Part shown: positions 44,181 to 51,212 of the stretch, one piece after another
How positions within the stretch are numbered: position 1 is the stretch's first letter
Layout of the letters: each line of letters opens with the position of its first letter
From: Gracilinema caldarium DSM 7334
GTDB taxonomy: Bacteria; Spirochaetota; Spirochaetia; Treponematales; Breznakiellaceae
Direction of reading: 5' to 3'
Assembly (NCBI RefSeq): GCF_000219725.1
Contig: NC_015732.1
Coordinates: 186,001-250,000 of the forward strand
DNA: 64,000 nucleotides
Notes under the pieces: generated by a model
Told to the model about the DNA's origin: nothing
Database searches by the model: none
Seen by the model: the letters and a program-made list of their open reading frames with translations, nothing else
Position numbers and translations under genes: made by a program

Positions 44181-46085
44181 CTATTTTGTCCGTACAATGG
44201 TTCCCCGAAAGAGTTTGCGCACCATTTCGACTGCAGGAGGAATCTGGTCGGTTCCACCCTGCGGACTATTTTGTGCATCTTTCGGTTCTGCAAGGGTAAT
44301 TTCGATCTGTAATTGGGGGTATCCCATCTGGTGTAAGGTCCCACTGATGCTATGTTTTTCCTTTTTTAAAAGATCTGCGCTCAAACTGTCCCGGGTTGGA
44401 ATAATGAGGGTGCGGCCGCTGGAACCATCGAAGCTGCTATGGCCGTCCGGATCCAGTTTCCAGTCTGCGGTTTTTTCAAGCCCCGAAGCCAGCATACCCC
44501 GTTCTTTTTTCAGTAGATTGATGAGCTCAAGCCGCAGGCTTTCAAGATGCTCTGGTGCAAGGGTCCGCACTGGTTCTGGAGACGATGATTGATGAGGGGC
44601 CGGCGCTGGTTCATGTGCCAGGGCAGGTATTGGTGATGCTATTGACTCAGATGTTGACGAGGAAGCGTGTGACTGTACAGATACTGAAGTATTCGCCTGC
44701 GATGTTGTTGGATCTCCTATGAGTTCTTTTATTTTTTCTCTGCTTCTGGATGGGTCTGTGGATACAGCTTGGCTAGCCTTGGCAGCAAGAAACTGTTTAA
44801 AACCTTCGGTGAGTGAAGGTGGTTGTTCCGGTAAGTCTGTTACTGTTGGCCCTCTGGATTCATGATGGATTGCTGGTGCCTCCTGCGCTGCAGCTTTGAG
44901 GGCCATGGAAGCCGCAGTTCTATGCGGGGCACCATTAGTAGGGTTTAGAATACTGCTCCTGAGGTGTTCTACCGCTTCTTTGAGCTCCAACGGAGCTATC
45001 CAACGGCGGAGCCAACTGAGTTTTGAAATTGCCGTTTCTAGTTCAAAACGAGGAGAAAGAGAATAGCGGATATCACGATACACTCCTAACAAAATACTTA
45101 AAGCTTGTTCAATCTGCTGAACCGATAAGGATGCTACTACGGTTGATGAGTACCGCTCAGCACTGTAGCCGAGGAGGGCTTCCCGTTTTATACCCTGTTT
45201 CAGGAGCAGGATGCTCCGGAAATATTCAGCCAGATCGATAACTAATTGCTCAATGGACACGCCCTGTCCCAGGATATTATCCAATTGTAAGAGTGCTTCG
45301 GCAGCCTGTTCCTGAACACAGGCTTCTGCAAGCCTGTTAATTGCATCGAGTCCAACAAGGCCAAGTTTTTCTCGAATCAGTTCGGTACGGATGTATCCCT
45401 CGGAGAAAGCAACCACTTGGTCAAAGAGGGTGTATGCATCCCGAAGACTGCCGGTAGATTCTTTGGCAATCCAAAATAGGGCCTCATCCTCCGCACGGAC
45501 TCCCAGTTCTCGGCAGGCATCGGCAAGAATAGCCTTTATCGTTTCAATGGGAATGAGCCGGAAGGCAAACTGCTGGCACCGGCTTTTTATCGTAGCTGGA
45601 ACTTTATGCAACTCTGTGGTTGCGAATATAAAAACAATGTAGGGTGGCGGCTCTTCGATGGTTTTAAGGAGGGCGTTAAAGGCACTATTCGAGAGCATGT
45701 GCACTTCATCGATGATATATACCTTATAGCGGCCTGAATTAGGAGGGAACAAAACCTCATCCTTAATCTGACGAACATCGTTGACACTCGTATTGCTTGC
45801 ACCATCAATTTCGATGACATCGAGACTTGCACCCCGGGCAATTTCCACACAGTTGGTACAGACTCCGCAGGGGGTGGCGGTGGGCCCCTTTTCACAGTTA
45901 AGGGATCGGGCAAGGATACGGGCTGTACTTGTCTTACCACAGCCCCGGGGGCCAGAAAAGAGGTATGCATGGGCAATTCGTCCTGTTTCGATGGAGCTTT
46001 TAAGCGTAGCCACGACAAATTCCTGGCCAGCCATTTCATCGAAGGTTTTGGGACGTCTTCTTGTTGCGGTTACTTCGTAAGCCAT
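44181..46085 (-). CDS. dnaX: DNA polymerase III clamp-loader subunit gamma/tau
   Basis: A 634-residue clamp loader ATPase. MAYEVTATRRRPKTFDEMAGQ at the start, Walker A SGPRGCGKTSTARILARSLNC, the zinc module with four Cys (C at 71-89 region: CEKG...PCGVCTNC), VYIIDEVHMLSNSAFNALLK and ATIKSRCQQFAF (SRC sensor). Domain III runs to about residue 370, followed by a low-complexity Ser/Ala/Pro stretch and a short C-terminal domain. Start at 46085 fits the family; the frame opens upstream at 46142 inside the SRP RNA region. An A-AAA-AAG heptamer at codons 574-575 is a candidate frameshift site producing a shorter form. It precedes ybaB and recR. Confidence 0.96.
   Translation of the reverse strand: MAYEVTATRRRPKTFDEMAGQEFVVATLKSSIETGRIAHAYLFSGPRGCGKTSTARILARSLNCEKGPTATPCGVCTNCVEIARGASLDVIEIDGASNTSVNDVRQIKDEVLFPPNSGRYKVYIIDEVHMLSNSAFNALLKTIEEPPPYIVFIFATTELHKVPATIKSRCQQFAFRLIPIETIKAILADACRELGVRAEDEALFWIAKESTGSLRDAYTLFDQVVAFSEGYIRTELIREKLGLVGLDAINRLAEACVQEQAAEALLQLDNILGQGVSIEQLVIDLAEYFRSILLLKQGIKREALLGYSAERYSSTVVASLSVQQIEQALSILLGVYRDIRYSLSPRFELETAISKLSWLRRWIAPLELKEAVEHLRSSILNPTNGAPHRTAASMALKAAAQEAPAIHHESRGPTVTDLPEQPPSLTEGFKQFLAAKASQAVSTDPSRSREKIKELIGDPTTSQANTSVSVQSHASSSTSESIASPIPALAHEPAPAPHQSSSPEPVRTLAPEHLESLRLELINLLKKERGMLASGLEKTADWKLDPDGHSSFDGSSGRTLIIPTRDSLSADLLKKEKHSISGTLHQMGYPQLQIEITLAEPKDAQNSPQGGTDQIPPAVEMVRKLFRGTIVRTK
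44361..44367 (-). other. Candidate dnaX -1 frameshift heptamer
   Basis: The minus strand reads A AAA AAG with AAA and AAG as zero-frame codons 574 and 575. Slipping back one base gives GGA AAA ACA then TAG (44350-44352), so a shifted ribosome would stop at about residue 578 instead of 634. This is the heptamer used by enteric dnaX. Confidence 0.6.
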
Positions 46086-46112
46086 AGTAGCCAGTATACA
46101 TAGATTAGGTTC

Positions 46113-46203
46113 AAAAAAAAACCCCGCCACCAGGATGGTCACGGCGCAAAAAACAGCTACTTACCGTTGCTTCCTTCCGGACCTGGCGGGGTTGGGCAGT
46201 GTT
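46113..46203 (-). ncRNA. ffs: Signal recognition particle RNA (4.5S type)
   Basis: On the minus strand the conserved apical motif GTCCGGAAGGAAGCA is followed by a helix partner, and CCCCGCCAGG near the 5' end pairs with CCTGGTGGCGGGG before a T run at 46113-46121. The size and motif match the short bacterial SRP RNA. It is 28 nt upstream of the dnaX start and 31 nt downstream of tRNA-Ser(GGA), all on one strand. The 5' end is estimated. Confidence 0.92.
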
Positions 46204-46233
46204 TTTTCGCATGATTCCTGATGGTGGGGAATA

Positions 46234-46321
46234 CGGAGAGAGAGGGATTTGAACCCTCGGTACCCTTTAGGGGTACACACGACTTCCAATCGTGCACCTT
46301 CGGCCGCTCGGTCATCTCTCC
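46234..46321 (-). tRNA. tRNA-Ser(GGA)
   Basis: An 88-nt class II tRNA. Acceptor GGAGAGA/TCTCTCC with discriminator G, anticodon loop TTGGAAG, a long variable arm (GTACCCCTAAAGGGTAC) and a GGTTCAAATCC T-arm. CCA is not encoded. It is the last of the serine tRNAs before the SRP RNA. Confidence 0.96.
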
Positions 46322-46370
46322 AGGTTGTCATTCAACAGCTTTTTACATCGATATACTTTCTGGGTACATC

Positions 46371-46560
46371 CCTGCGGAGAGAGAGGGATTCGGTCTCCAG
46401 TCGCGTGCTTCCTGCACGCTCCTTCCGACCCGCCCTTGCCCTCTTCCGGCGGTATCCTGCCGCCTTTTCCTCCCGTAGGTCGGCGAGGGCAAGGTTTCTC
46501 ATCCCTCTCCTCACCTTTGCCGTATAATATGGGCCATTCCTGCGGAGAGAGAGGGATTCG
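46371..46560 (-). repeat. Structured segment bounded by 22-bp copies of a tRNA-Ser 3' end
   Basis: A 22-bp sequence beginning CCTGCGGAGAG occurs at 46371-46392 and again at 46539-46560, where it forms the 3' end of tRNA-Ser(CGA). The 168-bp unit between the two copies contains a 9-bp closing stem (46381-46389 with 46501-46509), a 6-bp hairpin (46403-46408 with 46414-46419), and a 10-bp stem (46434-46443 with 46485-46494) enclosing a 5-bp hairpin (46448-46452 with 46460-46464). No protein-coding content is convincing. It could be a small integrated element, a tRNA-derived duplication or an RNA gene. Confidence 0.75.
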
Positions 46561-46629
46561 AACCCTCGGAACCCTTACGAGTTCAACGGTTTTCGAGACC
46601 GTCCGATTCAACCGCTCTCGCATCTCTCC
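46543..46629 (-). tRNA. tRNA-Ser(CGA)
   Basis: An 87-nt class II tRNA with acceptor GGAGAGA/TCTCTCC, anticodon loop CTCGAAA, long variable arm and GGTTCGAATCC T-arm; discriminator G, no encoded CCA. Its 3' 18 nt are part of the 22-bp direct repeat that bounds the structured segment next to it. Confidence 0.96.
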
Positions 46630-46637
46630 AATATGCC

Positions 46638-46711
46638 TGAGGCTGAGAGGATTCGAACCTCCGACCTTCAGATCCGCAATCTGAAGCTCTATCCAGCTGA
46701 GCTACAGCCTC
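46638..46711 (-). tRNA. tRNA-Arg(GCG)
   Basis: A 74-nt tRNA. Acceptor GAGGCTG/CAGCCTC, D-arm GCTC-GAGC with AGCTGGATA loop, anticodon stem TCAGA/TCTGA with loop TTGCGGA (anticodon GCG), T-arm GGAGG-TTCGAAT-CCTCT, discriminator A. Most bacteria read CGU/CGC with an A34 (inosine) tRNA-Arg instead, so GCG is unusual. Confidence 0.93.
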
Positions 46712-46735
46712 ATCCTACTACGAGTTGTAGTAATT

Positions 46736-46823
46736 CGGAGCAGGGGGGATTCGAACCCCCGGTACCCTTTAGGGGTACAACTCCTTAGCAGGGAGCCCGA
46801 TTCGGCCACTCTCGCACCGCTCC
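46736..46823 (-). tRNA. tRNA-Ser(GCT)
   Basis: An 88-nt class II tRNA with acceptor GGAGCGG, anticodon loop CTGCTAA, long variable arm (GTACCCCTAAAGGGTAC) and GGTTCGAATCC T-arm; discriminator G, CCA not encoded. Confidence 0.96.
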
Positions 46824-46843
46824 AAGGAACCTCTTCTGGACAA

Positions 46844-46930
46844 CGGAGCAGGGGGGATTCGAACCCCCGGAACCTTCGCAGGCTCAACGGTTTTCAAGAC
46901 CGCCTCCTTCAACCGCTCGGACACCGCTCC
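46844..46930 (-). tRNA. tRNA-Ser(TGA)
   Basis: An 87-nt class II tRNA with acceptor GGAGCGG, anticodon loop CTTGAAA, long variable arm and GGTTCGAATCC T-arm; discriminator G, CCA not encoded. It is the first of the cluster, close behind a strong promoter at 46944-46973. Confidence 0.96.
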
Positions 46931-46943
46931 AGAAAGGTGACTT

Positions 46944-46973
46944 ACAGTAGCCTGAATAGGCTTTCTCTGTCAA
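46944..46973 (-). promoter_or_regulatory. Promoter of the tRNA cluster
   Basis: On the minus strand, TTGACA (46973-46968) and TACTGT (46949-46944) are 18 bp apart. The predicted start is about 46937, 7 nt before tRNA-Ser(TGA). No other promoter is obvious until the SRP RNA, so the tRNAs may be one transcript. Confidence 0.6.
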
Positions 46974-47158
46974 GTGGGAAGGCTCCTCTGCCTGATAGGT
47001 AAAGAGAGAAGATGACCGCTGGACAGCCCCAGAAAATGTGGCGGATTTAATTGATAACCGTATTGGTCTGGACTTTGTACCCCAATTTTGCTATTTTAAA
47101 AAAAACAGAGAATAAGTTCGGCACAAGAGATCAAAAAGTTATAAGGCGTATATCTTTC

Positions 47159-47884
47159 ATGTTTAAGAACATCATATTTGATTTATATGGAACCTTAGTA
47201 GATATCCGGACTGATGAACAGAAGCCTGAATTTTGGCAAGCCTTTTCCGGCGTTTTACAACAGGAAGGCCTGTCTTATAACCCTGTTGAATTACAAAAGC
47301 GATATCTCTCTCTTGTTCAGAAAGCCCTTGCCCGGATCACCCACAGTCCCTACCCTGATACCAGGGTGTATTTAGTTTTAGAAACCTTGTTTCACCAGCA
47401 TTCAGTATCGGTTACACCGGAAAAACTTCTCTGGATCACACAGCAGTTCAGAAAACTTTCAACAGAATATATTCGGCTGTATCAGGGTATCCCTGAAATG
47501 TTGCAAAAACTGAAAGAGCACGGTTTAAAACTTTATATACTTTCTAATGGTCAGCGGGAATTTTCAGAAGGAGAGCTCAGGGAACTTGGCATATATGAAT
47601 ATTTTGACGGGTTTTATTTTTCCGCAGATTATGAGATGAGTAAGCCGGATCCTCAATTTTATCGTGTTTTGCTAGAACGGGAGCATATTACCCCATCAGA
47701 ATGTCTTATGGTTGGTAATGATCATACAACCGATATAGCCGGTGCGAATGCAATTGGTATGGCTTCGGTATATATTCAGAGCAATCATTCACACGAGGTT
47801 TCCCTCGAGTCTGTTCCAAGCACGTATAAGGTTGCTCAAACGCAGAATCAGGGAAGAGCCTTGGAAAGTATTCTATTAAAATAA
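47159..47884 (+). CDS. HAD-superfamily hydrolase, subclass IA
   Basis: A 241-residue phosphatase with IIFDLYGTLVDI (motif I; Asp nucleophile, with Tyr where the second acidic residue is usually two positions later, i.e. DLYGT), YILSNGQREFSE (motif II), KPDPQFYRVLL (motif III) and MVGNDHTTDIAGANAIG (motif IV). The DLYGT form of motif I is shared by a set of HAD nucleotidases and haloacid dehalogenase-type proteins, some lacking the second Asp. ATG at 47159 is chosen since the family begins there; AAGGCG lies 12 nt before. An open frame upstream to 47051 has no support. It stands alone. Confidence 0.87.
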   Translation: MFKNIIFDLYGTLVDIRTDEQKPEFWQAFSGVLQQEGLSYNPVELQKRYLSLVQKALARITHSPYPDTRVYLVLETLFHQHSVSVTPEKLLWITQQFRKLSTEYIRLYQGIPEMLQKLKEHGLKLYILSNGQREFSEGELRELGIYEYFDGFYFSADYEMSKPDPQFYRVLLEREHITPSECLMVGNDHTTDIAGANAIGMASVYIQSNHSHEVSLESVPSTYKVAQTQNQGRALESILLK

Positions 47885-47947
47885 AGATATTTATTATCGG
47901 TTAGAAGTATTATCGATTATTTAACAAAAGATTAAAGATGTTTTAAC

Positions 47948-47996
47948 TATAATGACTTAAGACATACAACCAGAAATGTAAATGGAGGTTGTATGT
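47948..47996 (+). promoter_or_regulatory. -10 box and start-codon hairpin of the metallophosphoesterase gene
   Basis: A consensus TATAAT lies at 47948-47953 (no good -35), predicting a start near 47960. ACATACAACC (47962-47971) is the exact complement of GGTTGTATGT (47987-47996), with a 15-nt loop. The right arm contains the last two G of the GGAGG site and the whole ATG (47993-47995). Confidence 0.7.
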
Positions 47997-49888
47997 ACAA
48001 ATTTATACGTTCACTTATGTTTGCGATTCTTATGGTGATCGCACCTTCGCTATTCAGTGACGATTTGGTTGTTCTTCCCAGGGATGCGATTTGGCGTTTT
48101 AATGATTCAGGTGTTGATTTAGGTAGCGTTTGGAGAGAGCCCGGTTACAAAGATTTCGAATGGAAGCGAGGTCGAGCTCCCCTTGGGTTTGGAGATGATG
48201 TTTCTGAAACAGATCCAAATATACCTTTGGCGACAACTGTAAGTTTTGGGGCTGATCCACAAAATAAGCATATGACTACCTATTTTCGTACTGAAATAGA
48301 GGTACCTTCTTCTTATAAAGATTCAAAGGAGCTCGAAGTATACATCCATGTTGATGATGGGGCTGTAGTATATTTTAATGGAGTCGAAGTTTTTCGTCGT
48401 GGAATTAAAGATGATAGTAAAGTTGCATACAACACCCCTGGTAAGTTTAAACCAAAGGAAGAAACCTTTACACTTCCTGCATCGTTACTTAAGGTTGGCA
48501 GTAATCTAATTGCTGCAGAAGTTCATCAGGATGGAGTGGATAGTTCAGATCTTTGGTTCGAAATGGGTCTGAAAGCCCGAGGTGTTTCTGCTCATACAAC
48601 TACTAGTACAACTACATCATCTGGGGCTATTGTTCGTTTTATTCCTGATTCTTCCGCTCCCCGTGGTTCAATTACTAAAGTAACCCAGATGTTTGGATCT
48701 GATCCTGCGACAACCCGTGCTTTTACTTGGTATACAACCTTTGCTTCTGGTTCTACCGATGTTCAGGTTGTAGAAGTTATCGGCGCTTCACCAAATTTTT
48801 CAAAGGCATTCACGTTTTCAGGACGTGTAAAACCCTCGTATAACAGTCCGGACGAATTGGTTCATATGGCCGAAGCTGTAGGTCTTAAAAGTGGTACTTC
48901 TTATTGGTATCGAGTAGGTGATGCTAAACTTGGTCTTTGGAGCGATGTTGGTACCTTTAAAACTATGGATAATAAAAAAGGTCCTTTTACCTTCATCAAC
49001 CTAGCAGATACACAGGCAAAAACGGAGGATGAAGCGATCCTGTCAGCTAAGACCTTAGCTGATGCTGTTCGTACCGTTAAAAATGCTGAGTTTATGATAA
49101 TTAACGGTGATATTGTAGATACAGGTCGTAATGAAAAACAGTGGGACTGGGTTCTCGGTCATGCTGCTGAAACAATGCGAAATATAGCTTTTATTCCCGC
49201 TGCGGGAAACCATGATGAAGACCCTTATTCCTTCATTGAGCATTTTAATCTTCCTGTGCCTAAAGGGGCTGATATAAAGACTGGTGCCTATTATTCTTTT
49301 GATTACAAAAATGCTCATTTTATTATCTTAAACAATAATGAAGACAGCCCTGAATGGGCGGATTTTTCTCTTCAACAGATTGAATGGTTTAAGTCTGATG
49401 TGCTGGCCGCTAAAGCACGGGGTACTGATTGGATTATACTTATTGTGCATAAAGGGCCTTACACTACTTCTAATCATGCTACGGATGAAGATATTACAGG
49501 CCCCAATGGAGTACGTACCAAATTTGCACCTCTCGCTGCACAGCTTGGTGTTGATCTTGTTTTTCAAGGACATGATCACAGCTATTCAAGGACTAAATCA
49601 CTAAATGGTGTAGTTTATATTACTCCAGGAACTGCAGGGCCAAAGGTATATTATCTTAATAAAAAAATTGATTCTGCATATTGGGCAAATTTTGTGGTAG
49701 CGAAGGAACATCCAGCATCAAAATATGGATCTGACCCGGCTGATCAAAGTAGGCCTATGCGGGGAGTGATTCAAAATTTTCTTGCGGTTACTATTAATGG
49801 TAAAAACGTAAGCATAACAGCCTATGAAGTCGATCGCATCAAGGGTGGATTACCTTATGTAATTGATACATTGGAGTTAAAAAAATAA
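47993..49888 (+). CDS. Exported calcineurin-type metallophosphoesterase
   Basis: A 631-residue protein with a signal peptide (residues 1-22, ILMVIAPSLFS then DDLVV). The N-terminal ~200 residues form a beta-rich domain (TYFRTEIEVPSS, VYIHVDDGAVVYFNGVEVFR) like a carbohydrate- or ligand-binding module. Then a Thr/Ser hinge, an Fn3-like domain with WYRVGDAKLGLWSDVGTFKT as in purple acid phosphatases, and a metallophosphoesterase domain with the metal motifs NLADTQ, NGDIVDTGR, AAGNHDED, VHKGPYTT and FQGHDHSYSR. It probably acts outside the inner membrane on phosphate esters. GGAGG precedes the ATG, but a hairpin covers it. Confidence 0.9.
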   Translation: MYKFIRSLMFAILMVIAPSLFSDDLVVLPRDAIWRFNDSGVDLGSVWREPGYKDFEWKRGRAPLGFGDDVSETDPNIPLATTVSFGADPQNKHMTTYFRTEIEVPSSYKDSKELEVYIHVDDGAVVYFNGVEVFRRGIKDDSKVAYNTPGKFKPKEETFTLPASLLKVGSNLIAAEVHQDGVDSSDLWFEMGLKARGVSAHTTTSTTTSSGAIVRFIPDSSAPRGSITKVTQMFGSDPATTRAFTWYTTFASGSTDVQVVEVIGASPNFSKAFTFSGRVKPSYNSPDELVHMAEAVGLKSGTSYWYRVGDAKLGLWSDVGTFKTMDNKKGPFTFINLADTQAKTEDEAILSAKTLADAVRTVKNAEFMIINGDIVDTGRNEKQWDWVLGHAAETMRNIAFIPAAGNHDEDPYSFIEHFNLPVPKGADIKTGAYYSFDYKNAHFIILNNNEDSPEWADFSLQQIEWFKSDVLAAKARGTDWIILIVHKGPYTTSNHATDEDITGPNGVRTKFAPLAAQLGVDLVFQGHDHSYSRTKSLNGVVYITPGTAGPKVYYLNKKIDSAYWANFVVAKEHPASKYGSDPADQSRPMRGVIQNFLAVTINGKNVSITAYEVDRIKGGLPYVIDTLELKK

Positions 49889-49918
49889 GAAATATGAATA
49901 ATGTTAAGGGGCAAAAAA

Positions 49919-51103
49919 TTAGGCTTTATAAGTGGTCTTTTTAAACCACACTACAAGCCCGATGAGGATGCTGGTCCATAATACCAGCATCCAGGGGATG
50001 CTGAAGAGCCCAATTTGTTTGCCGATAAAGCCCATGAAACCGGGAAGTAATCCTACCCCGAGTCCTGCAAAGGCCATCTGCATGCCAATAGTATTTCCTG
50101 CATGTTCTCTGCCGACCCTGTTTGCAGTGGTAGAGATCAGTGATGGGAAAATTGGGGCGATACTAAAACCAAGGAATAAAATTGCGATAATTTTTATTGG
50201 GGCTACAGGAATTGCTGCAAGGATGAGGGTGGTAAGGGCTGTACTGATGAGGCTTCCTTGGAGCAGTGCTGCTGGTGAAAAACATTGAGTGGCAAAGCCT
50301 CCAAGGATACGCCCTATGGTAAAAGTAGCCCAGTAACCTGCAGTCCAAAGGCCTGCAAGGGATGTACTCACAGCCAAACCTTCCGTAAGCCAGGTATAAG
50401 CCCAGTGGCCCATGCCTAATTCAATACCGGAGTAAATAAAAAATAAAAGGGCGCTCAGCCAGGCTTTGCTTTGACGAAGGGTCTCTGAGAAGGATCGTAG
50501 TTCCAGGCCACCAGAGGTTTGAGCTTCAAAATGGGCTGCTTTAGGAGCTCCTTCCCAACGATGGACCTGGGATAGAAAGAAAAGCCCCAGTAAGAGCTGC
50601 ATTCCACCTACAATCCAATAGCCGGGCCGCCAGGACCCAGTCTGACGTAAACCTGCGGTCATGATAAGGGGCCCGGTTGTGATACCGATGCCGAAACTGG
50701 CATGGAGCCACTGCATAATCCGCTGGCTCATGTGGGCTTCTACCCAATTATTAAGGCTTGCATCTATGCCGCCGGCTCCTGCTCCTGCAAAAAAGCCTAG
50801 AGCAACAAACACTGGCCAGGCAGGACTCATGGTATACCCAAAGAGGGCTAAGCCCGTTAGTAAGGTACTCCCTGCAAGCAGTTTCCCCACCCCAAGCTTC
50901 GACATAAGGTAGCCGTTGCTGAAGCTCGAAATAAGGTAGCCGGTTACAGAACTGATGAGGAGTATCCCCAGAGCATCGAGCGGGAGCTGAAAGGTACCCC
51001 GTATACTGGGCCAGGCAACCCCGAGGAGTCCATCGGGCATTCCCAGGGCGATAAAGGCGATAAAACATAAGATGACTAGACCGGATGATTGTTTTTGAGA
51101 CAT
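49919..51103 (-). CDS. Major facilitator superfamily transporter
   Basis: A 394-residue protein with about 12 membrane helices. The N-terminal half has FIAFIALGMPDGLLGVAWPSIRG and GYLISSFSNGYLMSKLGVGKLL (the loop 2-3 motif region), and the C-terminal half LGFSIAPIFPSLISTTANRVG. The architecture resembles the FucP/sugar or YfmO-like branches, but the substrate cannot be inferred. No periplasmic domain or fused part. The upstream region carries an 18-bp inverted repeat (51113-51130) that may be an operator. The gene is not in an obvious operon. Confidence 0.88.
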   Translation of the reverse strand: MSQKQSSGLVILCFIAFIALGMPDGLLGVAWPSIRGTFQLPLDALGILLISSVTGYLISSFSNGYLMSKLGVGKLLAGSTLLTGLALFGYTMSPAWPVFVALGFFAGAGAGGIDASLNNWVEAHMSQRIMQWLHASFGIGITTGPLIMTAGLRQTGSWRPGYWIVGGMQLLLGLFFLSQVHRWEGAPKAAHFEAQTSGGLELRSFSETLRQSKAWLSALLFFIYSGIELGMGHWAYTWLTEGLAVSTSLAGLWTAGYWATFTIGRILGGFATQCFSPAALLQGSLISTALTTLILAAIPVAPIKIIAILFLGFSIAPIFPSLISTTANRVGREHAGNTIGMQMAFAGLGVGLLPGFMGFIGKQIGLFSIPWMLVLWTSILIGLVVWFKKTTYKA

Positions 51104-51112
51104 ACAAAAAAT

Positions 51113-51130
51113 ATACTCTAAAACGAGTAT
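51113..51130. promoter_or_regulatory. Inverted repeat upstream of the MFS gene
   Basis: ATACTC (51113-51118) and GAGTAT (51125-51130) are complementary with a 6-nt spacer, 10-27 nt before the transporter ATG. It may be a repressor site overlapping the promoter; no regulator gene adjoins. Confidence 0.4.
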
Positions 51131-51212
51131 AAATGCTACCTAGCGCTCTGTTTAACAGCATATATCCTGGCCCTTAAAGAGACTCGAGTAGCTAGAGTTT
51201 TTAGAGGCCCCG

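Noticed and set aside
43261-46085. Replication origin near dnaX-recR
   Set aside because: No cluster of DnaA-box-like sequences or dnaA/dnaN genes; dnaX-ybaB-recR is not a reliable origin marker.
46374-46393. Extra tRNA-Ser gene near 46374
   Set aside because: Only the acceptor/T-arm end of a tRNA is present; D-arm and anticodon arm are missing, so it is reported as part of the repeat.
46292-46684. Open frames across the tRNA cluster
   Set aside because: They overlap three tRNA genes and the structured segment and show no protein-like composition.
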